A DNA stretch of 64,000 nt, from NCBI GenBank assembly GCA_963575745.1, contig CAUYUJ010014752.1:315780-379779 (forward strand), in the 5' to 3' direction. The notes under the pieces were generated by a model, which saw nothing but the letters and a program-made list of their open reading frames with translations, did not search any database and had not been told where the DNA came from. Source of the stretch: Prorocentrum cordatum. Lineage: Eukaryota; Sar; Dinophyceae; Prorocentrales; Prorocentraceae. Made by a program: the position numbers and the translations under genes. Positions 1 through 10,589 of the stretch are shown in pieces. Numbering within the stretch: the first letter of the stretch is position 1; each line of letters begins with the position of its first letter.

Positions 1-262
1 GGTACGTTCGCTATCAGAAGTATTGCGTGGCACTCGGTTCTTTGATTTGGCAACCCTCGAAGATGACTACGTGAACGTCATGGTTTCAGTGCAGCTTGCC
101 GGCAAATCTGTTTTTGGAGGGGTGTGTTCGTGTGCATGGTTTCCTTATGCCCTCTCCACTCGTGGGGCGCGCGGCCCCCGCGCGCGATCGGGCTCTGCTG
201 CTGCTGCGTGGTTTCGGGGGGGCCTCTGGGGGCATCTGAGAACCCACTTGGGGACGTCTTCT

Positions 263-500
263 CAGAGCCCCGAGTCATCCGGGGTAACTCGGGTCAGTGC
301 TAACTCGGGTTCGTTTTTCGGGAGTCCGACCCCGAGTTACCCCGGGCCCGAGTTACCCCGGATAACTCGGGCGTCCAGAGCCCCACATCATCAGGGGTAA
401 CTCGGGTCAGGGCTAACTCGGGTTCTTTTTTTTTCGGGAATCCAAGCCCGAGTTGCCCCGGACCCGAGTTGCCCCGGATAACTCGGGCGCCCAATCTTCG
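263..500. repeat. Two tandem copies of a palindromic CCCGAGTTACCCC element
   Basis: Two copies start at 263 and 376 (period 113). Each holds several CCCGAGTTACCCC-type motifs in both orientations; in the first copy GGGGTAACTCGGG at 281-293 is the exact reverse complement of 331-343, so each copy can fold into a hairpin. No coding potential is visible here. Positions 1-262 and 501-950 show no recognisable gene. Confidence 0.75.
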
Positions 501-954
501 GGGACAGTATGGACTCGGAGCTGTCGAACAGCTCCCGCCATCGACGACTGCCTCGGGGCAGCGCCGGAGCGCCCAGCCTCTGGTGACACGTTGGAGCGGT
601 TGGGGCAATCTTCAGGGCGCGTTTGGCGGCCTCGAGGGCGCAGGCTCCCCCCCAAAGCGGACATTTTTTTTCACCGCGCTGTTTGGCATCCCGCGTATTC
701 TTGGCCTGGGGGCCTCAGGGCCGCTCTCGCGTGCCCGGTCTACCTTTCGTTCCGGCGATTGCAATGAAGACTGCTCAGACCCAGGCACTGACCACCGGGT
801 CCGTGGGATCTACGGTGTCTAATGGCGCGTTGGGCCAGACATTTCAATTCTTGAACTGGTGCGGGTGTGAAGAGCATTTCGAGGTCGCTCTTCGTTTAGA
901 ATATACACATATTTAATGGCTTTCGGCTTATCCCGCCACCATGCTCAGTTTGTT

Positions 955-1590
955 AATCGCAGGCCTCTTGGATGTTCTTTGGGATGTCGTGGGAGGCGTC
1001 TTGGGAGCCTTTGGGAGGCAGGTTTCAGGCCTCTTTGGGGACGTATTGGGGCCTCTTGGGGCGTTTGGGGGGCCTCTTGGGAGGCTCTTAGGGCTTCTTT
1101 GGGGACTCCGGAAGCTGGGTGCATCTTGGAGCGGAAGGCTGGCTCGACTTGTCGGTTCGGGCTCCCGCTTGTGGGCTTCTCTTGGGACTGTTTTGGGGCT
1201 CTCCTGGGCTGTCGTGGGCGCCTCTTGGGCCGTCTTGGGGCCCTCCTGGGGCCGTCTTTGGGATTCTCTTGGGCCGTTTGGGGGCCGTCTTGGGGCGATA
1301 TTGGGGGCCTCTTGAGCTGTCTTGGAGCGTCGGGAAGCCGAAAAGGCGAGACGACCAAACGCCTTCAAACACGCGAGGAACATTTGATTTGGACCTTTTA
1401 GGGTCTTTTCGGGAGGCCGCTTGGAGGCCTCTTGGGGCGTCTTGGAGGCATCTTGGACCGTCTTGGGGCCATCTCGGGCGTCTTGGAGCGATCTTAGGGC
1501 GTCTCGAGGCCCTCTTGACCATCTTCGGGGTTCTCTTGGGGCCCTCTTGGCCCGTCTTGGGGTCCTCTTGGGCCGCAGGGAAACCCAGGG
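955..1590. repeat. CTTGGGCCGTCTTGGGG-type degenerate array, copy 1
   Basis: This is a degenerate tandem array of about 12-30 bp units built on CTTGGGG, GGCCGTCTTGG and GGCCTCTTGG. It gives spurious long open frames on both strands (Trp/Gly/Leu-rich on plus, Pro/Arg/Lys/Gln-rich on minus). A non-repetitive core with GAGCGTCGGGAAGCCGAAA lies near 1326 and recurs in other arrays of the window. I treat the whole stretch as non-coding satellite. Confidence 0.8.
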
Positions 1591-1599
1591 GGCACGGGC

Positions 1600-2190
1600 C
1601 AAACTCTTAGAGATTTGGCAATTTGGGGTCCAGGCCCTTTGAAGGCTCCCCAGGATTGAGGATTGATGTTGTAGGGATTAGGCAAAGTACCTGAGCACAC
1701 GCACACTGCCCAGAGGCACGGTGGCGGATGTTTATATGAGCGAAGGGATCGTAGCCTAGTCGCCGAGTGCACGATCTCTTCCACGTTCCACTCGTCAGGC
1801 TTCTCTGTGTCCCCCCCATCTTTGCATCCACCACTGCCGCAGTGGCTCAAGCACCAATGTTCCAGCACTACCACTCCGCTGGCCCATATTGTCGCATCGT
1901 TATCGGTTGGCCGAGTGTGCGCCGTCAGTGGGGAACTGCTGTGGCGGTTGTTTTGCGGTGGCGTTGGGTTCGGCGTTTTGGAGGTGCAGCAGTTCCCGAG
2001 AAGCTTCCTTGTTTGGAGGTTCGTTGGGACCCTCTTGGGGGTTGTCACGGGAAGTGTGGGTTTTGCCGGGGTGCTTTGCTGGTGCCTTCGTGGGGTTTTA
2101 TCGCTGATGGATGCTCTTTGTGTGCCATTCAACGCCGACGGCGACGTTCGGAGATGGGAGCAGGGCAGAAACATGTACGTTCGAAGGTTC
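1600..2190. other. Unassigned spacer, no gene recognised
   Basis: Open frames exist on both strands but none shows a family motif. The stretch at about 1648-1695 (AGGATTGAGGATTGA, then GGCAAAGTACCTGAG) resembles 30668-30712, so at least part of it is a dispersed repeat. A weak SL-like end GTGGCTCAAG lies at 1842-1851 without a convincing gene after it. Confidence 0.4.
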
Positions 2191-2303
2191 GCGCGGATTT
2201 CTAGGATCGGCGCTGTGCCCTCTTGCTTGGCGCGCGGAGCGCGCCAGAGGCCGCGCCGGAGGCGCCGCCAGGGGGACCCGTCGCGGATCTAAGAAATCCG
2301 CGC
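2191..2303. repeat. Short inverted-repeat element
   Basis: Perfect 12-bp arms GCGCGGATTTCT (2191-2202) and AGAAATCCGCGC (2292-2303) enclose about 90 bp of GC-rich DNA that itself contains inverted GC blocks. The form is that of a small non-autonomous terminal-inverted-repeat element or foldback. No second copy was noticed in the window. Confidence 0.6.
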
Positions 2304-2514
2304 GGAGCTTTGGAAGTGTATGCTTATGATGCCGATTGCCCGACCTCCAGGCGGCGGCGGCGGAGGAGGGAGGCGCCCAGGCGCGCGCAGGGCGAGGCCC
2401 CAGCTGCTCTCCAGCAGCTGCGCCGCGCCGAGAGCGTTCCAGGGGCGCCCTGGCACGTCCGGGCCGGCCCGTGGAGGCCCGGGGAGCGTGGCCCGACAGG
2501 CAGGCCCCCTGTCG

Positions 2515-2739
2515 AGCAGTGGCGAAGCGTCCCGGCTCGCATAGCCCTGCCAGACAATGTTCTGAGAACCTTTGTGGTTTCCACGAAATGTTCTTAGAAC
2601 ATGTCTGGTTGATGTTGTCTTGTGTTAACACATCGGCTTAATGTTCTGAGAACGCTGTATATGCTCTTAGAACATTTCAGGGTTCCAAGAACATGTTGTG
2701 GTAAGACTATAGGAATGCCGGGACGGTCGGTCCCTGCTC
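2515..2739 (+). repeat. R220 dispersed repeat, copy 1
   Basis: About 225 bp closely matching 20482-20709, from GTGGCGAAGCGTCC to GGTCCCTGCTC. It carries several near-palindromic GTTCTNAGAAC sites (for example 2560-2572 and 2643-2654). The second copy lies inside intron 2 of the receptor gene and in the same orientation, which suggests a mobile element that can land in introns. Confidence 0.8.
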
Positions 2740-2874
2740 AACCCTGGTGCCACCAGAAGCACTCGACGCGGAGTTTCCCGAATCTGCATCTCAGTTCCTG
2801 GCGCTTCCGTCTGCCTGAGGTGGGAATGTATACGTGACCACCGCCTGGAGGATCAATGTTTGGAGACCTCGGCA

Positions 2875-2934
2875 GGCGGTGGATATGGGTATATTCTGGC
2901 CCCCGGGGGCCCAAATATATCGATATCCACCGCC
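2875..2934. repeat. 60-bp hairpin with GC palindromic core
   Basis: Arms GGCGGTGGATAT (2875-2886) and ATATCCACCGCC (2923-2934) are exact reverse complements. The centre holds a perfect 14-bp palindrome GGCCCCCGGGGGCC (2898-2911), and TATATT/AATATA pairs extend the stem. A further direct copy of GGCGGTGGATATGG lies near 2964. Function unknown. Confidence 0.7.
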
Positions 2935-3099
2935 CGCTGGGGCACCAGGATGTCGGTTCCCAGGCGGTGGATATGGATAAATCCCCGCTTCGCAGTCTGT
3001 GAGCGTCTGAGTGCGAGATGCTGAACCGTTGGCGAGAGCAATCCCTGTCGGCCCCCCCCTGTGGAGTGCCCGAGTGCTGTGCCTGTTGCAAGGGGATGC

Positions 3100-3565
3100 T
3101 TGTGGGGCACTGTTGGAGTCTCCTGGGGCCCTCCTGGAGCCTCTCGGGGCGTCTTCGGGGTGTCTGGGAGGCCTCTGGGGGCCTCTCGGTGGCCTCGTGG
3201 AGGTCTCTTGGGACCCTCTTGGGTTCTTTCTGGCAGGGTGTGTGGGGGGGGGCATCTGTCTGGAAACAGTTTGGAATTTCAGTTAGGGTTCCTCGTCGGA
3301 CTTCTGGGGAACCCCTTGGGCCGTCTTCGGGCCCTCTTGGGCCGTCTCGTGGCCGTCCTGGGGGCGTCTTGGCCTGAATCGTGGCAATCTTGGGGGTTGA
3401 GAATGGGCCGTCTTGGGCGATCGGAGGACGGACAATCGGTGATGTGGAAATCTGTCAAAAACAAACGCCGCAACATGCATGAATTCTAGCCTCTTGGAAG
3501 CCTCTTGGAGTTGTACTTGACCATTCGGAGGGTATCTTGAAGCCATCTGGGGGTCTATGGAAGTT
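3100..3565. repeat. CTTGGG-type array, copy 2
   Basis: A shorter, more diverged array of the same CTTGGGG/GGCCGTCTTGG family as 955-1590, interrupted at about 3425-3490 by unrelated sequence. Positions 3566-3880, up to the lysyl-tRNA synthetase leader, show no clear repeat or gene. Confidence 0.65.
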
Positions 3566-3882
3566 ATCGTGGAACCTGCCACCCATGCATCCCCACTCGA
3601 ATGACCTCTTCGAGCTCCCTGGGGGTCCGTCGGGAAGATCCTGGGGCGCTCGCAGGGGTCCTGAAGGCCGCCCCCAGGAACTCCAGCATCCGTGAGGATC
3701 ACCGCCCAGGGTCCGCCCTGGATCCGCCCAGGATGCTCTTCGGACTGGGACCCCCAGGAGCCGCCACGCGCGCGCGAAGTTTCACAATCAAGTCCTGCTG
3801 CCTCAGGTATGGCCTTTGCGCTCCAGCCTCCCCCCCCTTTCCGCACCCTTTCCTTCATCCTCTGCATCCCACCTTGCCTGAC

Positions 3883-3898
3883 GCCGCTTTGGCTCAAG
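3883..3898 (+). promoter_or_regulatory. Relict dinoflagellate spliced-leader sequence
   Basis: GCCGCTTTGGCTCAAG matches the 3' part of the conserved dinoflagellate spliced leader (ending GCCATTTTGGCTCAAG) at 14 of 16 positions, and lies 29 nt before the ATG of the lysyl-tRNA synthetase. Such relicts are known in dinoflagellate genes that passed through a trans-spliced mRNA and returned to the genome. This is sequence match plus family knowledge; a chance match is unlikely but not excluded. Confidence 0.65.
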
Positions 3899-3926
3899 AG
3901 GGGACGTGCGTTCGGAAGGCCCTCCC

Positions 3927-4738
3927 ATGGCCGCCAGCAGCCATGGATCCGAGTTTTGGCTGGAGGCCGGCGCGATTCTCCGGTTCTCCCACCGCAGGCG
4001 GCGGGCTCGCGGTCGCAGTGCGGCGGCGGCCGCCGTGGCGGTAGCCGTAGCCCTGGTTGGTGCCGCGGCCTCGCTGGCAATGGCCACGCCGGCGCGGCAG
4101 GGTGCGGCGGTTGCCCGCTGGGCGTTGGCCTGGTCGAGCGCTGCCTCCAGGGGTCTGCCAGGCATTGTCTGGCCGAGGCGGAGCCACCCCCAAGGCATTG
4201 GGCCATCGGGGTTGCTGCCGAGAAGGAGCCCCACGCAGACGTGCTGGAAGGCTCGATCGAGAGCCGCGGCCACCGCTGGGGCTGGCAGCGCAGACGCCGT
4301 GACGGTAGACCCCACGGCCTACCGAGAGAATCGCTTGGCGGCGATTGACGACGAGGCATATCCACACGAGTGGTCAGTAGACGCTTCAGTCAGTGACCTC
4401 GTCCAGCGTTTCCAGGGCCTCGAGGCCGGTAGCATGCAGGACGGCGTCGAGTTCCGCATCGCCGGGCGGGTGAAGGGAAAACGCGCATCGGGAGCCAAGC
4501 TGATCTTCTATGACTTGACCTCCAATGGCAGCCAGATCCAGATTATGTGCACGGCCAAGAGCCACGAGGGCGATGACTTCGCGGAGGTCCACGGCAGCAT
4601 CAACCGAGGCGACATTATTGGTGCTCGTGGCGCCATCGGAAAGTCCAAGAAGGGCGAGCTATCAATCTTCCCGAAGGAGGTGCGGCTGCTGGCGCCCTGC
4701 TTGCACATGTTGCCGAAGGATTATAAGATTGCGCTGCC
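3927..4738 (+). CDS. Lysyl-tRNA synthetase exon 1 (presequence and anticodon-binding domain)
   Basis: First exon of a class II LysRS, which charges tRNA-Lys with lysine. I chose the ATG at 3927, the first one after the relict SL. Residues 1-30 are basic, about 31-52 form an Ala/Val hydrophobic segment, and an Arg/Ser/Ala-rich stretch follows to about 127: a signal plus transit peptide layout as in peridinin-plastid proteins, so organelle import is likely (inference). From about 128 the conserved core starts (DPTAYRENRL), then the OB-fold anticodon-binding domain (RASGAKLIFYDL, RGDIIGARG, KKGELSIFPKE, CLHMLP). A GT donor at 4739 leaves phase 2, which fits an acceptor at 5628. The joined protein would be about 633 residues, long for the family because of the presequence. 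Confidence 0.88.
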
Positions 4739-5628
4739 GTGTGTGTCCACCGCGGCGCTGGGGAAAGCAGCGCAGCAACGTGGTAGTGTGGATCTACGTC
4801 GGCGGGTCTTGGGGCAATTCGGGGGGCGTAGGTCTGGGCTTGTTGTGTTGGAGCCGTGCGCGGGGTGGTCTTGGGCTGTCCCTGGAGCCCTCCTAGGAGC
4901 TCTCAGGGGTGTCGTGCGGCCACCTTAGGGCTCCCCTTGGGGCTTTGTGGACGGCTGTGACGCCGTCTGGGGCAACCCGAGGTCTGCCTGGAGGTACAAC
5001 GAAAGTATCATGAGCCTTCTTCAAATTGGACGAATCATACAAACAACGATGATATCACAAACACGTCATGTGCATCGAAGGTGCGTTGGCAGGAGCCTGT
5101 GAAAGCATACGCCGCGAAGTACGTTCAGCATGTTTGTGGCATCCCTTGTGCCTTCTCCAGAGTCCCTTGGAGGCCTCTTGGGAGCATGCCTTGGCCTGAT
5201 GGGATCCTGTCCGAGGTCGCCAGGCCCACTTGGGAGGACGTTGTGCCGTTAGCGAGGCCGCGGGGGGGAGTCTTTGTCGTCTGGGGAGGGTCAGGAGGCA
5301 GCCGAGTGGCTTTCCAGGGTTAAGGAGCAGTTTTTGGTAAACGAGGGGCTGGCCTGGAGTTTGTCCTTCGGCTGTGGAAGGCAGCCTGCGAGGAATATTC
5401 CTAAAGGGCCGCACCGCAACAAGACTAAAATTACAGTTGCTTCCACCAGAAGCCAGACGCATTGGGAGTTTGGTGCCTGGTGCCAATCGTGGTAACACAT
5501 GGTCGTTAGTGTGCCCATGGGTGTTTTGTGTGTGTGTGTGTGTTGTGTGGGTGGCTTCGTCTCGCCAGCAGGAGTGTGTTCCGGGGAAGAGGGCACGGGG
5601 GGATTGACACATGCTTGCCGCTGCACAG
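4739..5628 (+). other. Lysyl-tRNA synthetase intron
   Basis: The conserved protein breaks off after HMLPKDYKIALP and resumes with [14 protein letters not shown] at 4739 and AG at 5627-5628 keep the frame and give an 890-bp intron. It holds diverged CTTGGG-type units (about 4800-4920 and 5160-5200) and a short (GT)n tract near 5526-5550. Exact ends are inferred and no transcript was available. Confidence 0.65.
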
Positions 5629-6718
5629 CGCGGTGGCGGATTCGGGACTGAAGGACCAAGAGACGCGTTATCGGAAGCGTTATTTGGATCTCATTGTCAA
5701 CAGCGATGTGCGTTCGACTTTCGTCACGAGGTCCCGTGTGCTGGGCTTCATTCGTCGGTTCCTGGATGGCCGTGGCTTCTTGGAGGTCGAGACGCCCATG
5801 ATGACACCATTGCCTGGCGGTGCTTCGGCGCGGCCGTTTGTCACACACCACAACGAGCTCAACCAAGACCTCTACATGCGCGTGGCTCCAGAATTGTACT
5901 TGAAGATGCTCGTGGTTGGTGGCTTGGACCGGGTGTACGAGATCGGGCGAAATTTTCGCAACGAGGGCATCGACCTCACCCACAACCCAGAATTCACTTC
6001 GTGCGAGTTCTACATGGCGTACGCGGACTACAACAGGTTGATGGATATGACGGAGGAACTTATCAGCTCGATGGTCATGGAAATCAAAGGTAGCTATGTT
6101 ATCGATTATCACCCCGACGGCCCCGATGGTGAGACTGTCCAGATAGACTTCGCCCCACCGTGGCAGCGACTGTCCATGGTGGAAGAGATCGAGCGAGCCT
6201 CGGGCGTTGAGCTTCCGCGGGACTTCTTCTCCGAAGAGGCGCGGGAGATTCTGGACGGGCTCGTGAAACGCGAGGGCTTAGAGTGCGCGCGGCCGCGCAC
6301 AGCAGCTCGGCTGCTTGACAAGCTGTGCGGCCATTTCATTGAGGATAAGATCGTCAACCCGACTTTCATTGTGGACCATCCGCAGGTGATGAGCCCGTTG
6401 GCGAAGTGGCACCGGAGCAAGGAGGGCCTCACTGAGCGTTTCGAGCTCTTCGTTAATGGCAAGGAGCTCTGCAACGCCTACACGGAGCTCAACGATCCCC
6501 AGCGGCAGTTGGTTGCGTTTGAGCAGCAAGCTCAAGCGAAAGCCGATGGAGATGATGAGGCTCATGCTGTAGACTACGATTTCGTCACCGCTCTGGAGCA
6601 CGGCCTGCCCCCGACAGGCGGCTGGGGCTGCGGGCTCGACAGGCTAACCATGCTGCTCGCGGACAAGCACAATATCAAGGAGGTGATCCTTTTTCCGGCC
6701 ATGAAGCCGCAGCAGTAG
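5629..6718 (+). CDS. Lysyl-tRNA synthetase exon 2 (catalytic domain)
   Basis: This exon encodes the whole class II catalytic core in one uninterrupted frame. Visible are motif 1 ([15 protein letters not shown]), the lysine pocket region around [10 protein letters not shown], motif 2 with the ATP-binding arginine ([16 protein letters not shown]) and motif 3 ([13 protein letters not shown]), ending KPQQ before a TAG. The class and the LysRS identity are secure; the close AsnRS/AspRS relatives differ in the stretches seen here. No key residue appears lost and the frame is intact, so the gene is probably active. Downstream, 6719-7000 holds no gene. Confidence 0.93.
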
Positions 6719-7000
6719 GTAGCAATTCTGCCATGGCTCTGCACCCACTCTTCACCATTCCCGCGAGAGTGTGAGCGGAATTGCCATTCAAAATTCACCG
6801 TGTCCCCTTGTTCCCCTCGTTATGTTTCCCATCCAGCTCCCTCGTACATGTCCCCCCCCATCGCACGAGCACTTTGGCGGTAAAAACATGAGCGCGTTGG
6901 ACCCCGTGACCATTTCGCATGCGAACTTACAAGCCGAAGAGACAACCTTGCGAGCCTAAGAGGTAAGGGGCCACTTCCGCCCGCCCCCTCCCCATCCTGC

Positions 7001-7001
<1 letters not shown>

Positions 7002-7044
<43 letters not shown>
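7002..7044. repeat. 43-nt poly-T run
   Basis: An uninterrupted run of 43 T, followed by T-rich sequence to about 7068. On the minus strand this is a poly-A tract and could be the tail of a retroposed transcript, but no gene or SINE body was recognised next to it on that strand. Confidence 0.85.
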
Positions 7045-7045
<1 letters not shown>

Positions 7046-7455
7046 TTTTTTTTGTTTTTGTTTTTTTCTGTTCGGAGATCCTAAAAAACACGGAAGCCGC
7101 CTCGCCGGGAGGCGCTTTCTCGTCTTCCTCCTTAGCAGCGCTCCCTGTGCCCACGGATCCTCCCGTGCTTACCAGTTCGAAGCATCTCCCTATCCCTATG
7201 CTTGATATCATCTTGCCTCGATGCGGATCTTGAGGATTCCCTCAGGCTCTGAGGGCCTGCCCCTAAGATTGTCCCCGGTTTTTCCTCGCCCATCTTAGGG
7301 ATAGGGATACGTTCGAGGCTCCTCCCGTGCCGCAGCCGGCGCCCTCCGTGCCGCGGCCAGCGCCTGCCCCCGTGCCGCGGCCGCGGCCGGACTCCCGCCC
7401 GTGCTCTGTGCCACCTCCTGCGCCAGCCGCCCGCGCTCCGTCTGCCGACCCGCCC
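7045..7455. other. Spacer with a proline-rich open stretch
   Basis: From about 7321 to 7450 the plus strand repeats CCGTGCCGCGGCC-like units encoding Pro-Val-Pro/Arg-Pro. It may be a GC-rich minisatellite. No start, splice context or domain supports a gene. Confidence 0.4.
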
Positions 7456-7799
7456 GGGGGAGGAGGAGGAGGAGGAGGAGGAGGAGGAGGGAGGGAGGAG
7501 GAGGAGGAGGAGGAGGAGGAGGAGGAGGAGGAGGAGGAGGAGGGAGGAGGAGGAGGAGGAGGGAGGAGGAGGAGGAGGAGGAGGAGGAGGAGGAGGAGGA
7601 GGAGGGAGGAGGAGGAGGAGGAGGAGGAGGAGGAGGAGGAGGGAGGAGGAGGAGGAGGAGGAGGAGGAGGAGGAGGAGGAGGAGGAGGAGGAGGAGGGAG
7701 GAGGGAGGAGGAGGAGGAGGAGGAGGAGGAGGAGGAGGAGGAGGAGGAGGAGGGGAGGAGGAGGAGGAGGAGGAGGAGGAGGAGGAGGAGGAGGAGGGG
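7456..7799. repeat. (GGA)n microsatellite
   Basis: About 340 bp of nearly pure GGA with a few GGGAGG interruptions. Open frames of poly-Gly, poly-Glu and poly-Arg on plus and poly-Leu/Ser/Pro on minus are artefacts of the triplet repeat. Confidence 0.97.
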
Positions 7800-8978
7800 G
7801 ACCGCGTCTCGCGCGTGCTCGCCCGCTCCAGAGGGCCAGGCGGTGCACGCTGCTCCCTCGCCGCGCCGGGCCAGAGCCGGGGCCCACGAGCCCCGTGCCT
7901 GCGCCGACCCCCCCCCCCCCGCCTCTGGCGTCGTCGTGCGAGGGCCAGATCAGCGGCGACTGGCGTTCAAGCGAAGGCACCAGCAAAGTTTGCCACCGGG
8001 CTCAATGCGGACGGCGATGAGGAGCTTCGACATAGCTTGCACCACAGAGCTTGTACCGCATAGTTTGACTTCCTCTGTTCACACCACATAGCCTACACGA
8101 CATACCTTTTCACCAGCTAGCTTACATCACGTAACTTTCACCTCCGCGGTGCAAGAACTCACTCTTTTGTGGTCCACGCTGGCTGGCATGCTTATATGGT
8201 TTTCTCGTGCCGTTGTTCTTGCGTGATCGGCTCAGGTATTGATCACAAAATGTATCTGTCTGCTTTCTCTTTGCATGTCTCATGGAGCATCTTACTCCGA
8301 GTTTCTCGATAAGCGTTGGGGGTACCCCCCCCGACGGGGGTCAACCTCGCCTCGTCGTCGCGCCGCGACAGGGGTCGGAGCGCCTTTGGCGTGCAGTGGC
8401 TGCCCGCGACGGGGGTCGGTGTGGGGCTATCGGCGGGGGTGACGCCCCCCCCCCCGACGCTTATTAATAAACTCGGAGCAAGTAAAGGGGTCTTGATCGC
8501 AGGAGCAATGGTGTCGGCGCTGGGGTTGCCATCAACGTATGTGTGAATACACGATGCGGAGACGCGCTCCCGTGTTGCGACCATTTTGTCGCCCAATGCT
8601 GTGTATTATGGCGCCAGCGCGTGAACCCGATACAGTGGTTCGTACAGTCGGGGCCCTGAAGAAGGAACCTTTTTCGTTAGGGAGGGGCTCCGCGTTCCTC
8701 AAGTGTTTCGCAGCCTGCCTCAGATTTTCCTTTATGTTTTCGGTCGGGAATCGAAGTTTAACTTCTGGAGAAAATGGGCCTCGTTCCTTATTTTTTGTGC
8801 AAAGCGCCACTGATCGTGTTGCTGAAGAGTAGAGGTTCCTTAGGTCAACGCCTCGGCTGTATGCCTCTCTCTGTGCTCGGACTTCACGGGCCAGCGTCGG
8901 GGGGCCACAGGGAGACAGCTACTGGCGGGACCCCACGGGCGGGATGTTCTGCCTCTAAGGTGAACGCAGAGATATCAG
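7800..8978. other. Unassigned spacer
   Basis: No recognisable gene. The stretch 8315-8460 has repeated CGACGGGGGTC / GGGGGTGACGCCCCC blocks that can pair with each other. The rest is non-repetitive with short frames lacking family motifs. Confidence 0.4.
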
Positions 8979-9131
8979 GAGGGAAAGAAACACAGACACA
9001 CTGAATCCTCGATTCCCCTGAACATGTGGGAAACTATGGGAAGTGGGGGGAAGACAGGAACCCAGAACATGTGGGGAACTATGGGGACTGCTTTTATTTG
9101 TGTGTGCTAATTTGTGTGTCCTGGGGGCCCT
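8979..9131 (+). repeat. Dispersed repeat pair, copy 1 (other copy 42614-42802)
   Basis: Both copies run through GGGAAACTATGGG, GGGGAAGACAG, AACCCAGA, a TATTTGTGTGTG tract and CCTGGGGGCCC in the same order and orientation, with different lengths of the GT tract. It is a dispersed non-coding repeat; no terminal repeats were made out. Confidence 0.7.
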
Positions 9132-9990
9132 TCAAAATAACCAAGGGCGGAACCCTATGGGTGGGACCGAATGCACCGACCGAGGAGCTTACACTTCTTG
9201 AGCAACATTGGCTGCGGGCAGAACGGGAAAGAAGGCGCAGGTAGGAGGGATGAGAAGGCGGAACCATGATGACGATGAAAAGGATGGGGAAGTACGGGGA
9301 AGGGGTGGACGGTAGCAGAGGAGCAGGAGGCGGAGACAGAGGAGAAGGAGGAGGAGGAGGAGGGGTAGGAAAAGGAGGATGAGAAAGGGTGGATCGGGAT
9401 GTGAAGGCGTGGGAGGAGTCTCGGGAATCATCCCCCGCCGATCCTAGACCGTGCCTGTGCCAGGAGCTGCAGGCCCTGAGGATGCAGGACGATGACACTG
9501 TTGATGAGGACCGCGCTACTAGGGGCGACAGCAGGAGAGCGAATCCTGGGACGGGAAGGTGCTGTTGCCACGATGGGGGGGGGGCGGGGAGGGCGAGGGT
9601 GCCGATGCGGCCCTTGCCGGGGAGCATCCCTCGCCGAGCGCTGGATCTCGACAGCCTTCCGTTGGCGCATTATTTTGAGGTCGCCGCGTCCCCTGGCACC
9701 TTCCAACCGCTCGCATGTGAATGACGAGCCAGGTGAGTGACAAGCATCCGACCTGGGGTTTCCATTCCGACCTCCCGAGGCAGCCCGAGAGGTCCCCAAG
9801 GCGGCGTCTTTACCGCAAGAGGGACATGGCGGCACTGTGGCACCTTTGTGCTTTCGCCCCCTGGCCCCAGGCGCCCGTCTTCCGAATTCCAGCCCCGCTG
9901 GTCACGCTTCGGCAGCCTGCGGGTTGGGCATTCCTGCTGCCCTAAAGGTTTTCATGCTTCAGTTGTTTTCTCATGTTCAGTTTGTTTCGT
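9132..9990. other. Unassigned spacer with GGA-rich patch
   Basis: A GGA-rich patch covers about 9300-9390. The frames at 9389-9945 carry no recognisable domain. Nothing here supports a gene. Confidence 0.35.
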
Positions 9991-9999
9991 TCTCCCACT

Positions 10000-10167
10000 C
10001 ACCACCCACCAAACCACCCCAACACAACCCGAAGGCCTCAATTTGCCCTCCATTTCCAGTTGGGGGGGGGATCGGGGAACATCGAAAAAACACGTATGGA
10101 ACCCATAACCCCCCCAACCCGAAATTCGGGTCTTCGGGTTGGGTTGGGGTGGTCTGGTAGGTGGTCA
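10000..10167 (+). mobile_element. Non-autonomous TIR element (MITE), copy 1
   Basis: Terminal inverted repeats of about 30 bp: left CCAAACCACCCCAACACAACC..., right complement CCAGACCACCCCAACCCAACC.... The same 6 bp CCCACT lies just outside both ends (9994-9999 and 10168-10173; 8 of 9 match over TCTCCCACT/TCACCCACT). A second copy lies at 38421-38592. No coding capacity, so it would depend on a transposase elsewhere. Confidence 0.75.
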
Positions 10168-10284
10168 CCCACTGTCCTCCCTCGCTCCTCTCCTCTGCTT
10201 CTGAGGTCTGGTGCGCTGCGCCTGGGGCGACGGCACGGTGGAGTCGGGCTCCCACTCGTGGCGGAGGCAGAGGCTCGACATGCG

Positions 10285-10286
<2 letters not shown>

Positions 10287-10319
<33 letters not shown>
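10287..10319. repeat. (GT)n microsatellite
   Basis: 33 bp of pure GT dinucleotide repeat. Confidence 0.95.
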
Positions 10320-10320
<1 letters not shown>

Positions 10321-10589
10321 AAGCCGTCGCGCCTGCATGTCTCCTCGGATCACAGGGTCCCCGTCTGCGAGCTGGTCGGGTGGTTTTGTGTTAGCGTGCA
10401 TACAGTGGCGGACGGGTTGTGGAGCGGGTTGCGGGGCAAAAGCTCGAGTGACAACGAGGGCCCGCACCGCGGATCCTCGATCAGCCACGCACCCAGTCTC
10501 AACGTAAGACACTCTGTCCCTCCGGTTATGAAATTGAAGATGATAATCATGACGCCAGTCACTATGGTGAGTGTGATTTTTGTTGTGGG

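Noticed and set aside
1842-1851. Second relict spliced leader (GTGGCTCAAG)
   Set aside because: Only the last nine or so bases fit well, about 14 of 21 overall, and no recognisable gene follows.
7132-8091. Long frames of poly-Glu/Gly/Arg and poly-Leu/Ser/Pro
   Set aside because: They come from the (GGA)n microsatellite with no start context or domain around them.
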